From assembly GCA_040220415.1 (NCBI GenBank), contig JAVJUV010000046.1, positions 46,076 to 110,075 of the forward strand: a DNA stretch of 64,000 nucleotides, given 5' to 3'. The translations under genes were made by a program, and so were the position numbers. The notes beneath the pieces were generated by a model. That model saw only the letters and a list, made by a program, of their open reading frames with translations. It was not told the DNA's origin and made no database searches. Source of the stretch: JAVJUV01 sp040220415. GTDB lineage: Bacteria; Pseudomonadota; Alphaproteobacteria; Rhodobacterales; Rhodobacteraceae. Shown one piece after another: positions 1 through 9,057 of the stretch. Position 1 is the first letter of the stretch. Each line of letters opens with the position of its first letter.

Positions 1-2
1 AC

Positions 3-311
3 GCCGGCGCGCGCCGGATCGGCGAAGTGGCACTGGTGCCCCACGCCTCGCCGATATCCGAATCGGGTATCCTGTTCTTCAACACGCTCTTCGACGAGAA
101 CGCCGCCTGTCACATCGCACTTGGCCAGTGTTACAAGGACTGCCTGAAGGACACCCGGGGCGCGTCGGACGACGACATCGCCGCGCGCGGCGGCAATTCA
201 AGCCTGATCCACGTCGACTGGATGATCGGCGCGCCCGACACCGAGATCGACGGGATCACGCAGTCGGGCGACCGCGTGCCGGTGTTCCGCGGCGGCAACT
301 GGGCCGACTGA
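3..311 (+). CDS. M29 family aminopeptidase, C-terminal part
   Basis: The 5' end lies outside the window; 102 codons remain. The reading frame is open to the left edge and gives EVALVPHASPIS, NTLFDENAACHIALG and IHVDWMIG, which are hallmark C-terminal blocks of the M29 (AmpS/PepS-type) metallo-aminopeptidases. In this family the His of xHIALG and the HxD pair of IHVDWM bind the two metal ions. The enzyme releases N-terminal amino acids from peptides in the cytoplasm. It converges on the helicase gene downstream, with a hairpin-bearing intergenic repeat between them. The family call is firm; substrate preference cannot be read. Confidence 0.88.
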   Translation, partial: AGARRIGEVALVPHASPISESGILFFNTLFDENAACHIALGQCYKDCLKDTRGASDDDIAARGGNSSLIHVDWMIGAPDTEIDGITQSGDRVPVFRGGNWAD

Positions 312-341
312 GGGCATCGCCGCCTTCGGCGCCGACCCGCC

Positions 342-384
342 GGGGCTCTGCCCCGGACCCCGGAGTATTTCGGAAAAGAAGAAA
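342..384 (+). repeat. Dispersed intergenic element, copy 1 (GGAGTATTT type)
   Basis: A short hairpin (GGGGCTCTGCCCC, 342-354) is followed by CCCCGGAGTATTTCGGAAAA (358-377) and an A/G-rich tail. A near-identical element lies in opposite orientation at 51219-51281 and a degenerate one at 54701-54724. I recognise the motif as common between genes in Rhodobacteraceae. It sits between two convergent genes and could end transcription, although it has no T run. A second small stem (386-392 with 398-404) follows. Confidence 0.6.
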
Positions 385-464
385 CGCGATCCCGGCCGGA
401 TCGCATGTCCTGCCGGCGCACATGCTTAGGGCAGACCCGCCGGGGCCGCGCGACCGGGGCCCGC

Positions 465-2831
465 TCAGAACGGCACGTCGCCGGCGCTTTCGGCCAGGGT
501 GACGAACTTGGCCACGACCTTTTTTTCGCCCGCCTTGTCGAAGGCGATATCCAGCTTGTCGCCCTCGATGGCGGTGATTTCGCCATAGCCGAACTTCTGA
601 TGGAACACCCGGTCGCCGACCGTGAAGGACGAGACGGCGTCGAGGTCGATGACCACGTGCCGCGCCTCGGAGGGCTGCGACATGGGACGGTTCTGCGACC
701 GGGTCTGCAACCGCTTCCAGCCCGGCGAGTTATAGACGTCGGCCCGGCTGGCGCGGTCGTGCAGGTCGGACTTCGCCTCGCCCATCTGCGGTGCCGCCGC
801 GCCGAAGGCGCCGCCGTAAAGCCCGGGCGGCGTCAGGACCTCGACGTGATCGGCGGGCAACTCGTCGATGAAGCGGGACGGCAATTGCGACTGCCACTGG
901 CCATAGACGCGCCGGTTGGCGGCGAAGCTGATGGTGCAAAGTTCTTCGGCCCGCGTGATGCCGACATAGGCCAGGCGGCGTTCCTCTTCGAGACCCTTGA
1001 GACCGCTTTCATCCATCGAGCGCTGCGACGGGAAAAGCCCGTCCTCCCAGCCCGGCAGGAACACGGCGGGAAATTCCAGCCCCTTGGCCGCGTGCAAGGT
1101 CATGATCGAGACCTTGTCTTCGCCCTCTTCGGATTCGTTGTCCATGATCAGGCTGACGTGCTCCAGGAGGCCCTGAAGGTTCTCGAATGATTCCAGCGCC
1201 TTGACCAGTTCCTTCAGGTTCTCCAGCCGCCCCGGCGCCTCGGGCGTCTTGTCGTTCTGCCAGTGCTCGGTATAGCCCGATTCCTCGAGGATCTGCTCGG
1301 CGGTCTCGATGTGGTCGGCACCCGCGCGGATCAGCCCGTGCCAGCGGTCGATCCCGTCGATCAGCCTGGCCAGTTCCGCCCCGCCCTTGCCGCCGATCTC
1401 TTTCGCCGCCAACAGAATCCGCGCGCCCTCGACCAGGTTCACCCCGTTCGCGCGCGCCGCCATCTGGATCTTCTGCTGTGCGACGTCGCCGAGGCCGCGC
1501 TTGGGCGTGTTCACGATCCGCTCGAAGGCCAGGTCGTCGTCGGGGCTGACAGCGACGCGGAAATAGGCCATCGCGTCGCGGATCTCCATCCGCTCGTAGA
1601 ACCGCGGGCCGCCGATCACCCGGTAGGGCAGCCCGATGGTCAGGAACCGGTCCTCGAAAGCGCGCATCTGGTGGCTGGCGCGCACGAGGATCGCCATGTC
1701 GTTCAGCGCATGGGGCCGCATCCCGCGCGTGCCGCCCTGCATCGCCTCGATCTCCTCGCCGATCCAGCGGGCTTCCTCGTCGCCGTCCCAGTGACCGATC
1801 AGGCGCACCTTCTCGCCCTCGGTCAGGTCGGTGAACAGAGTCTTGCCCAGACGCCCCTGGTTGCCCTCGATCACGCCCGAGGCGGCACCCAGGATATGCG
1901 GCGTCGAGCGATAGTTCTGCTCCAGCCGGATCACCTTGGCGCCCGGAAAATCCTTTTCGAACCGCAGGATGTTGCCCACCTCGGCACCGCGCCAGCCGTA
2001 GATCGACTGGTCGTCGTCGCCCACGCAGCAGATGTTCCTGTGCCCGCCCGCCAGAAGGCGCAGCCACAGGTACTGGGCCACGTTGGTGTCCTGGTACTCG
2101 TCGACCAGGATATAGCGGAACCAGCGCTGGTACTGGGCCAGCACGTCTTCGTGGGTCTGGAAGATCGTCACGACGTGCAGCAGGAGGTCGCCGAAATCGA
2201 CGGCGTTCAGCGTCCGCAGCCGCTCCTGGTATTCGGCGTAAAGCGCAACACCCTGGTGGTTGAAGGCGCCATGCTCGCCCGTCGGCACCTTGTCGGGCGT
2301 CCAGGCGCGGTTTTTCCAGCCGTCGATGATGTGCGCCAGTTGCCGCGCGGGCCAGCGCTTTTCGTCAATTCCGGCGGCCAGGACCAGCTGTTTCAGCAGC
2401 CGCACCTGGTCGTCGGTGTCGAGGATGGTGAAATTGGGCTTCAGCCCGGCCAGTTCTGCGTGACGGCGCAAAAGCTTGACGCAGATCGCGTGGAAGGTGC
2501 CCAGCCAAGGCATCCCCTCGACGGTCTGGCCCAGCAGCCTCGCCACGCGGTTCTTCATCTCGCGCGCGGCCTTGTTGGTGAAGGTGACGGCCAGGATCTC
2601 GTTCGGGCGCGCCGTGCCGGTCGCCAGAAGATGGGCGATCCGCGTCGTCAGCGCCTTGGTCTTGCCGGTGCCGGCACCCGCCAGCATCAGCACGGGCCCG
2701 TCCAGCGTCACCGCCGCTTCGCGCTGGGGCGGGTTCAGCTCGTCCAGATACGGCGCGCCACGCGCCGCCATCGCCTGCTGCGACAGGGGCACGCGGTCGG
2801 GAATGCCATCATCGTCGAGGTAACTGCTCAT
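465..2831 (-). CDS. uvrD: UvrD/PcrA-type superfamily 1 DNA helicase
   Basis: This 788-residue protein is a 3'-5' DNA helicase used in nucleotide excision and mismatch repair and in clearing stalled forks. The Walker A motif AGAGTGKT is at residues 51-58, followed by VTFTNKAAREM (motif Ia), ILVDEYQDTN (motif II), GDDDQSIYGWRGA (motif III), QNYRS (motif IV) and ITRAEE (motif VI). The C-terminal end (VGDRVFHQKFGYGEI onward) is the Tudor-like tail through which UvrD/PcrA binds RNA polymerase. Length fits UvrD/PcrA rather than Rep or RecB. It starts at ATG 2831 and is divergent from the lactate dehydrogenase-like gene. Confidence 0.93.
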   Translation of the reverse strand: MSSYLDDDGIPDRVPLSQQAMAARGAPYLDELNPPQREAAVTLDGPVLMLAGAGTGKTKALTTRIAHLLATGTARPNEILAVTFTNKAAREMKNRVARLLGQTVEGMPWLGTFHAICVKLLRRHAELAGLKPNFTILDTDDQVRLLKQLVLAAGIDEKRWPARQLAHIIDGWKNRAWTPDKVPTGEHGAFNHQGVALYAEYQERLRTLNAVDFGDLLLHVVTIFQTHEDVLAQYQRWFRYILVDEYQDTNVAQYLWLRLLAGGHRNICCVGDDDQSIYGWRGAEVGNILRFEKDFPGAKVIRLEQNYRSTPHILGAASGVIEGNQGRLGKTLFTDLTEGEKVRLIGHWDGDEEARWIGEEIEAMQGGTRGMRPHALNDMAILVRASHQMRAFEDRFLTIGLPYRVIGGPRFYERMEIRDAMAYFRVAVSPDDDLAFERIVNTPKRGLGDVAQQKIQMAARANGVNLVEGARILLAAKEIGGKGGAELARLIDGIDRWHGLIRAGADHIETAEQILEESGYTEHWQNDKTPEAPGRLENLKELVKALESFENLQGLLEHVSLIMDNESEEGEDKVSIMTLHAAKGLEFPAVFLPGWEDGLFPSQRSMDESGLKGLEEERRLAYVGITRAEELCTISFAANRRVYGQWQSQLPSRFIDELPADHVEVLTPPGLYGGAFGAAAPQMGEAKSDLHDRASRADVYNSPGWKRLQTRSQNRPMSQPSEARHVVIDLDAVSSFTVGDRVFHQKFGYGEITAIEGDKLDIAFDKAGEKKVVAKFVTLAESAGDVPF

Positions 2832-2955
2832 GTCCCGAAGGTAGCGCGGTTGGACGCGGAGTTAAAGACTTGTTCGCTTTATGTTCCAAGACCCTTCCAC
2901 CCCGGGCCGCGCGGGCCCGAAACCGCTCTTGCAAAGGGTGCGGCTTGCACGGCAA

Positions 2956-4107
2956 ATGGCACGCATGGACCTAGATACACGCTTCCCCGCCGTCTCTGAT
3001 CTGCGTGCGCGCGCCCGCCGCCGCGTCCCGCATTTCGTGTTCGAATACCTCGACAGCGCCACCGGCGTCGAGGATCAGCACCGCCGCAACATGGCGTCGC
3101 TGAACGACATCCATCTCATGCCGTCGATCCTGGAAGGCCCGTTCACGCCGGATCTCTCGACCGAGTTCCTGGGGCGGAAATACCCCCTGCCGTTCGGCTG
3201 CGCCCCGGTGGGCATGTCCGGAATCATGTGGCCCCGGGCCGAGAAGATCATCTCGGCGGCCTGTGCCAAGGCGGGCATCCCCTACTCCATGTCCACCGTC
3301 GCGACCGTGGTGCCCGAGACGCTGGCGCCGACGATCGGCGACCAGGGCTGGTTCCAGATGTACATGCCGAAGGACAAGGAAATCCGCGCCGACATGCTGC
3401 GGCGCGCCAGGGACGCCGGGTTCCACACGCTGATCCTGACCGTCGACGTGCCGGTCGATTCGCGCCGCGAGCGCCAGCGGCGGGCGAACCTGACCATTCC
3501 GCCCAAGGTCAACGCGGCGATGATCTGGTCGATGATCACCCACCCCGAATGGACCATCGGCACGCTTCGCGAGGGCATCCCCAGCCTGAAGTTCTGCGAA
3601 AGCTACGTGGACCAGTCGAAGGAATTCAACTCGGTCGCCCACGCCGGCCACATCATCCGCGGCCAGCCCGGCTGGTCGGACATCGACGAGTTGCGCGCGC
3701 TTTGGGACGGCCCGTTCCTGGTCAAGGGCGTGCAGAAGGTGGACGACGCGAAGCGGAAGGTCGACAAGGGCGACGACGGGATCTGGATCTCGAACCACAC
3801 AGGGCGGCAGTTCGACGGCGGCCCCGCATCGATCCTGGCACTGCCCGCGATCCGCGCCGCGCTGCCGGAAACGCCCATCGTCTACGATTCCGGCGTCACC
3901 GGCGGCCTCGACATCCTGCGCGCGCTGGCGCTCGGGGCCGATTTCGTGATGCTGGGCCGGGCGTTCCACTATTCGGTCGGCGCCTTGGGCGAAAAAGGCC
4001 CGCCGCACCTGATCCACATCCTGAAGGACGACATGACGCTGGCGATGGGCAACATCGGGGCGCGGAACCTGAAGGATCTTTCGCACCGGGTGGCCGCGCG
4101 GTCATAA
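2956..4107 (+). CDS. lldD: FMN-dependent alpha-hydroxy-acid dehydrogenase (L-lactate dehydrogenase type)
   Basis: An (S)-2-hydroxyacid oxidising flavoprotein, most like respiratory L-lactate dehydrogenase LldD, which converts L-lactate to pyruvate and feeds electrons to the quinone pool. FMN-barrel landmarks are present: STVATVVPE, TVDVPVDSRRERQRRAN, the catalytic-His block ISNHTGRQFDGG, and the C-terminal phosphate site YDSGVTGG with LGADFVMLGRAFHY. The expected N-terminus (DLDTRFPAVSDLRARARRRVPHFVFEYLDS) follows ATG 2956 or 2965. The frame stays open further up to 2881, but that stretch lacks family similarity. No strong ribosome binding site is visible. SNHTGRQFD differs from the commoner SNHGGRQLD, so the substrate could be another 2-hydroxyacid. 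Confidence 0.85.
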   Translation: MARMDLDTRFPAVSDLRARARRRVPHFVFEYLDSATGVEDQHRRNMASLNDIHLMPSILEGPFTPDLSTEFLGRKYPLPFGCAPVGMSGIMWPRAEKIISAACAKAGIPYSMSTVATVVPETLAPTIGDQGWFQMYMPKDKEIRADMLRRARDAGFHTLILTVDVPVDSRRERQRRANLTIPPKVNAAMIWSMITHPEWTIGTLREGIPSLKFCESYVDQSKEFNSVAHAGHIIRGQPGWSDIDELRALWDGPFLVKGVQKVDDAKRKVDKGDDGIWISNHTGRQFDGGPASILALPAIRAALPETPIVYDSGVTGGLDILRALALGADFVMLGRAFHYSVGALGEKGPPHLIHILKDDMTLAMGNIGARNLKDLSHRVAARS

Positions 4108-4180
4108 CGCCGTCACGGAGCCTTCGTAGAACTGTCCGGACGGGGGCCGGAACCGAACGCGGCGGAGCCGGAGCGGCGGG

Positions 4181-5398
4181 ATGACGGAACAGGAACAGAC
4201 GACCGACCCGGCAGCGGCGCCGGGAACGCCGAAAGAGGTTTTCCTGGCGTTCCTGAAGCTGGGCCTGACCAGCTTCGGCGGGCCGATCGCGCATCTGGGC
4301 TATTTCCGCGACGAGCTGGTCACGCGCCGCAAATGGCTCAGCGACAGCGCCTATGCCGACCTCGTCGCGCTTTGCCAGTTCCTGCCCGGACCGGCCTCCA
4401 GCCAGGTGGGCTTTGCCCTGGGGATGATGCGCGCGGGCTGGCTGGGCGCGCTGGCGGCCTTCACCGCCTTCACGCTGCCCTCGGCGCTCTTGCTCTTTCT
4501 GTTCGCCATCACGGCCGCCGGCATTTCCGGACCGCTTGGAACCGGGGCAATTCAGGGGCTCAAGATCGTCGCGGTGGCGATCGTCGCGCAGGCCGTCTGG
4601 GGCATGGCCCGAAACCTTTGCCCCGACCGGGAAAGGGCCGCGATCGCGGTGGTTGCCGTGGCGGTGCTGGCCTTTGCGCCCGGGGCATTCGGGATGATCG
4701 GCGCGATCCTCGCCGGCGCCGTCCTGGGGCTGCTTTTGGGGCGCGGAACGGATGCGCCGGTCAGCGGACACGTCACCATGCCGGTGTCGCGCAAGGCCGC
4801 CGCGCTGGCGCTTGCCCTGTTCCTCGGGCTTCTGGTGCTGTTACCGCTGGCCGCGGGCCAGAGCCAGGGCCTGGCGGTCATCGACGGTTTCTACCGGGCC
4901 GGGGCGCTGGTCTTTGGCGGCGGCCACGTCGTGCTGCCGCTCTTGCAGGCCGAGACGGTTGCGCCGGGATGGGTCACGCCGGACGCCTTTCTTGCCGGCT
5001 ATGGCGCCGCGCAGGCGGTGCCGGGGCCGCTCTTCACCTTCGCCGCCTATCTGGGCGCGGTGCTGGACCCCCCGCCGAACGGCATGGCCGGCGCCGTCCT
5101 CGCGATCATTGCCGTGTTTCTGCCGGGCTTTCTGATCCTGACCGGCGCCCTGCCGTTCTGGGACAGGTTCCGGTCCCTGGCGGCCGCACAATCGCTGATG
5201 CAGGGCGCGAATGCGGCGGTCGTGGGAATCCTCGCCGCGGCGCTCTATTCGCCCGTCTTCACCACCGCGATTTCGGACCTTCGCGACTTTGCCCTGGCCC
5301 TGGCCTGTTTCGTCCTGCTCACCGCATGGAAGACGCCGCCCTGGGTTGTGGTTGTCGTCTCGGCGCTGGCAGGCGCGGGCCTCGCCCTGCTGGACTGA
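4181..5398 (+). CDS. chrA: Chromate transporter, CHR family (two-domain ChrA)
   Basis: A 405-residue membrane protein made of two homologous CHR halves. The first opens with FLKLGLTSFGGPIAHLGYFRDE and contains LCQFLPGPASSQVGFALG. The second has the matching GGGHVVLPLLQAETV and GYGAAQAVPGPLFTFAAYLG. This duplicated FGGP/PGP pattern is characteristic of long ChrA proteins, which export chromate or related oxyanions using the proton gradient. About ten hydrophobic segments are seen. It stands alone with no chrB regulator beside it, so a role in resistance is not certain; many ChrA homologues are chromosomal and of unknown physiological substrate. Confidence 0.9.
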   Translation: MTEQEQTTDPAAAPGTPKEVFLAFLKLGLTSFGGPIAHLGYFRDELVTRRKWLSDSAYADLVALCQFLPGPASSQVGFALGMMRAGWLGALAAFTAFTLPSALLLFLFAITAAGISGPLGTGAIQGLKIVAVAIVAQAVWGMARNLCPDRERAAIAVVAVAVLAFAPGAFGMIGAILAGAVLGLLLGRGTDAPVSGHVTMPVSRKAAALALALFLGLLVLLPLAAGQSQGLAVIDGFYRAGALVFGGGHVVLPLLQAETVAPGWVTPDAFLAGYGAAQAVPGPLFTFAAYLGAVLDPPPNGMAGAVLAIIAVFLPGFLILTGALPFWDRFRSLAAAQSLMQGANAAVVGILAAALYSPVFTTAISDLRDFALALACFVLLTAWKTPPWVVVVVSALAGAGLALLD

Positions 5399-5550
5399 CG
5401 GCCGAAACGCCGGTGCAGCAAAGACCGGCGGGGGCGTTATGTCGCGGTTGCACCGATCCCCGACCGCCCCGGCCCCCGCTCACCACAATCCTTGCCCCCG
5501 CGCCACTTGGTCGATAAGCAATGCTGCAGGTGCAAAACGGGGACAGGTGC

Positions 5551-8500
5551 ATGGCCGAGTTCAAGAAAATCCTCATCGCCAACCGCGGCGAGATCGCCAT
5601 CCGCGTGATGCGGGCCGCGAACGAGCTGGGCAAGCGAACCGTCGCCGTCTACGCCGAAGAGGACAAGCTCTGCCTGCACCGCTTCAAGGCGGACGAGGCC
5701 TACCGCATCGGCGAGGGACTTGGCCCGGTCGCCGCCTATCTTTCGATCGACGAGATGATCCGCGTCGCCCGCGAATGCGGCGCCGACGCGATCCACCCGG
5801 GATACGGGCTTCTGTCCGAGAACCCCGCCTTCGTCGACGCCTGCGAAAAGAACGGCATCGCCTTCATCGGTCCCAAGGCCGACACGATGCGCGCCCTTGG
5901 CGACAAGGCCAGCGCGCGCAAGGTCGCGATCAAGGCCGGCGTGCCGGTGATCCCCGCCTCCGAGGTGCTGACCGACGACATGGACGTCACCCGCAAGGCG
6001 GCCGACGAGGTCGGCTATCCGATGATGCTGAAGGCGTCATGGGGCGGCGGCGGCCGCGGCATGCGTCCGATCATGAAGCCCGCCGAGCTCGAGGAGAAGG
6101 TGCTCGAAGGCCGCCGCGAGGCCGAAGCGGCCTTCGGCAACGGCGAGGGTTACCTGGAAAAGATGATCATGCGCGCCCGCCACGTCGAGGTGCAGATCCT
6201 GGGTGACGCTCAGGGCAACATCTATCACCTGTGGGAGCGCGACTGCTCGGTCCAGCGCCGGAACCAGAAGGTCGTCGAACGCGCGCCCGCCCCCTACCTC
6301 TCGGGCGCCCAGCGCGAGAAGCTCTGCAATCTCGGCAAGAAGATCGCCGAGGAAGTGGGCTATGAATGCGCCGGCACAATCGAGTTCCTGATGGATATGG
6401 ACTCGGGCGAGTTCTACTTCATCGAGGTGAACCCCCGGATCCAGGTCGAACACACCGTGACCGAGGAAGTCACCGGCATCGACATCGTGCAGGCCCAGAT
6501 CAAGATCGCCGAGGGCAAGTCGCTGATGGAAGCGACCGGCATGGCGTCCCAATACGACATCCAGCTGCACGGCCACGCGATCCAGTGCCGGATCACCACC
6601 GAGGATCCGACCAACAACTTCATCCCCGACTATGGCCGGATCACAGCCTATCGCGGCGCCACCGGCATGGGCATCCGCCTGGACGGCGGCACCGCCTATT
6701 CGGGCGCCGTCATCACGCGCTACTACGACAGCCTGCTGGAAAAGGTCACCGCCTGGGCGCCCACGCCCGAGGCCGCCATCGCGCGGATGGATCGCGCGCT
6801 GCGCGAGTTTCGCATCCGCGGCGTGGCGACCAACATCGCCTTCGTCGAGAACCTGCTGAAACACCCCAAGTTCCTGAACAACGAATACCACACCAAGTTC
6901 ATCGACGAGACGCCCGAACTCTTCGACTTCAAGGCCCGCCGCGACCGCGCCACCAAGATCCTGACCTACATCGCGGACATCACGATCAACGGCCACCCCG
7001 AGACCGAGGGCCGCCCCAGGCCGCCGGCCGAGACGCGCAATCCGAAGAAACCGAAGCTGCGCACCGACAGCCCCACGCCCGGCACCCGCCAGATCCTGGA
7101 CGAATTCGGCCCCGAAGCCCTTGCCGACTGGATGCGCGACCAGAAACAGGTGCTGATCACCGACACCACGATGCGCGACGGCCACCAGTCGCTCCTCGCC
7201 ACCCGGATGCGCTCGATCGACATGGTGCGGATTGCACCTGCCTATGCCGCCAACCTGCCGCAGCTCTTCAGCGTCGAATGCTGGGGCGGCGCCACCTTCG
7301 ACGTGGCCTACCGGTTCCTGCAGGAATGCCCCTGGCAACGCCTGCGCGACATCCGCCGTTTCATGCCGAACCTGATGACGCAGATGCTGCTGCGCGGCTC
7401 GAACGGGGTCGGCTATACCAACTATCCCGACAACGTGGTGCAGGCCTTCGTCAAGCACGCCGCCGAAACCGGCATCGACGTCTTCCGCGTCTTCGATTCG
7501 CTCAACTGGGTCGAGAACATGCGCGTCGCGATGGACGCCGTGATCGAGGCGAACAAGGTCTGCGAAGGCACCATCTGCTATACCGGCGACCTTCTGGATC
7601 CGAACCGTGCCAAGTACGACCTGAAATACTACGTCGACATGGGGCAGGAACTGAAGGCCGCCGGCGCGCATGTGCTGGGTCTGAAGGACATGGCGGGCCT
7701 CTTGCGCCCCGATGCCGCGCGCATCCTGGTCAAGGCGCTGAAGGATGAGGTCGGGCTTCCCGTCCACTTCCACACCCATGACACCGCGGGCATCGCCAGC
7801 GCGACGATCCTCGCGGCCGCCGAATCCGGCGTCGACGCGGTCGATTGCGCGATGGATTCGCTTTCCGGCAACACCAGCCAGGCGACGCTTGGCACCGTGG
7901 TCGAGATGCTGGCCCATACCGACCGCGCCACCGGCCTCGACATCACCGCGATCCGCGAGATCTCGAACTACTTCGAAACCGTCCGCGCCCACTATGCCGC
8001 CTTCGAATCCGGCATGCAGGCCCCCTCGTCCGAGGTCTACCTGCACGAGATGCCCGGCGGCCAGTTCACCAACCTCAAGGCGCAGGCCCGCTCGATGGGT
8101 CTGGAAGAGCGCTGGCACGAGGTCGCCCAGACCTATGCCGACGTGAACCAGATGTTCGGCGACATCGTGAAGGTCACGCCGTCCTCCAAGGTCGTGGGCG
8201 ACATGGCCCTGATGATGGTTTCTCAGGGGCTGACCCGCGCCGACGTGGAAAACCCCAAGAAGGACGTGGCCTTCCCCGACAGCGTGATCGACATGATGCG
8301 CGGCAACCTCGGCCGCCCGCCCGGGGGCTTTCCCGACAAGATCGTCAAGAAGGCGCTGAAGGGCGAAAAGCCCCTGACCGAGCGTCCCGGCAAGCACATC
8401 GCGGCGGTCGATCTCGAGAAGGCCCGCAAAGAGGCTTCCGACGCCCTGGACGGGCGCGAGATCACCGACGACGACCTGATGGGCTACATGATGTATCCCA

Positions 8501-8994
8501 AGGTCTTCCTCGACTACGCCCGCCGGCACGAGATCTACGGGCCAGTCCGGACCCTTCGCACCAGCACCTATTTCTACGGGATGCAGCCCGGCGACGAGAT
8601 ATCGCCCGAGATCGACCCCGGCGTGCGGCTTGAAATCCGCTGCCAGGCGCTGGCGGAAACGAACGACGAGGGCGAGGCCAAGGTCTTCTTCGAACTGAAC
8701 GGCCAGCCCCGGACCGTGCGCGTCAAGGACCGCGCCTCGACGGCAGGACAGTCCGCGCGGCCCAAGGCCGATCCGGGCAATCCGGGCCACCTGGGCGCGC
8801 CGATGCCGGGCGTCGTCGCCTCGGTCGGCGTCCAGGCCGGGCAGGAGGTCAAGGAAGGTGACCTGCTGTTGACCATCGAGGCGATGAAGATGGAAACCGG
8901 CATCCACGCCGACAGGGCCGCGACAGTCAAGGCCGTGCACGTCGCGCCCGGCGCCCAGATCGACGCCAAGGACCTGCTGGTCGAACTGGAGTAG
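5551..8994 (+). CDS. pyc: Pyruvate carboxylase, single-chain
   Basis: A biotin enzyme that carboxylates pyruvate to oxaloacetate with ATP, the main anaplerotic step in many roseobacters. The order is biotin carboxylase (FKKILIANRGEIAIRV at the N-terminus, ATP-grasp loop GGGGRGM, EVNPRIQVEHTVTEE), carboxyltransferase (DTTMRDGHQSLLATR, with HFHTHDTAG), and a C-terminal biotinyl domain with EAMKMET, the biotinylated Lys being about residue 1113 of 1147. Length is right for the one-chain alpha-type enzyme. I chose ATG 5551, preceded by GGGGACAGG, over an in-frame ATG 10 codons upstream (5521), because homologues begin just before FKKILIANRGE. Confidence 0.96.
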   Translation: MAEFKKILIANRGEIAIRVMRAANELGKRTVAVYAEEDKLCLHRFKADEAYRIGEGLGPVAAYLSIDEMIRVARECGADAIHPGYGLLSENPAFVDACEKNGIAFIGPKADTMRALGDKASARKVAIKAGVPVIPASEVLTDDMDVTRKAADEVGYPMMLKASWGGGGRGMRPIMKPAELEEKVLEGRREAEAAFGNGEGYLEKMIMRARHVEVQILGDAQGNIYHLWERDCSVQRRNQKVVERAPAPYLSGAQREKLCNLGKKIAEEVGYECAGTIEFLMDMDSGEFYFIEVNPRIQVEHTVTEEVTGIDIVQAQIKIAEGKSLMEATGMASQYDIQLHGHAIQCRITTEDPTNNFIPDYGRITAYRGATGMGIRLDGGTAYSGAVITRYYDSLLEKVTAWAPTPEAAIARMDRALREFRIRGVATNIAFVENLLKHPKFLNNEYHTKFIDETPELFDFKARRDRATKILTYIADITINGHPETEGRPRPPAETRNPKKPKLRTDSPTPGTRQILDEFGPEALADWMRDQKQVLITDTTMRDGHQSLLATRMRSIDMVRIAPAYAANLPQLFSVECWGGATFDVAYRFLQECPWQRLRDIRRFMPNLMTQMLLRGSNGVGYTNYPDNVVQAFVKHAAETGIDVFRVFDSLNWVENMRVAMDAVIEANKVCEGTICYTGDLLDPNRAKYDLKYYVDMGQELKAAGAHVLGLKDMAGLLRPDAARILVKALKDEVGLPVHFHTHDTAGIASATILAAAESGVDAVDCAMDSLSGNTSQATLGTVVEMLAHTDRATGLDITAIREISNYFETVRAHYAAFESGMQAPSSEVYLHEMPGGQFTNLKAQARSMGLEERWHEVAQTYADVNQMFGDIVKVTPSSKVVGDMALMMVSQGLTRADVENPKKDVAFPDSVIDMMRGNLGRPPGGFPDKIVKKALKGEKPLTERPGKHIAAVDLEKARKEASDALDGREITDDDLMGYMMYPKVFLDYARRHEIYGPVRTLRTSTYFYGMQPGDEISPEIDPGVRLEIRCQALAETNDEGEAKVFFELNGQPRTVRVKDRASTAGQSARPKADPGNPGHLGAPMPGVVASVGVQAGQEVKEGDLLLTIEAMKMETGIHADRAATVKAVHVAPGAQIDAKDLLVELE

Positions 8995-9011
8995 GCGCCC
9001 CGGTCCAAGCG

Positions 9012-9036
9012 GCCGGTTCGACCGGGGCGAACCGGC
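9012..9036. terminator. Hairpin between convergent pyc and desaturase genes
   Basis: Nine-base perfect arms (GCCGGTTCG at 9012-9020, CGAACCGGC at 9028-9036) with a seven-base loop lie 18 bases after the pyc stop and 22 before the desaturase stop. There is no T run on either side, so this is a stem-loop that could terminate or protect both transcripts, not a clear intrinsic terminator. Confidence 0.5.
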
Positions 9037-9057
9037 ACCGCACCGGGGCCGTAATTC

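Noticed and set aside
6037..8940. A 967-codon open frame on the minus strand
   Set aside because: It is the antisense shadow of pyruvate carboxylase, a consequence of high G+C. It has no ribosome binding site and no family-like sequence. The same holds for the long antisense frames at 1263-2999, 35795-37534, 48548-49987 and 60503-62242.
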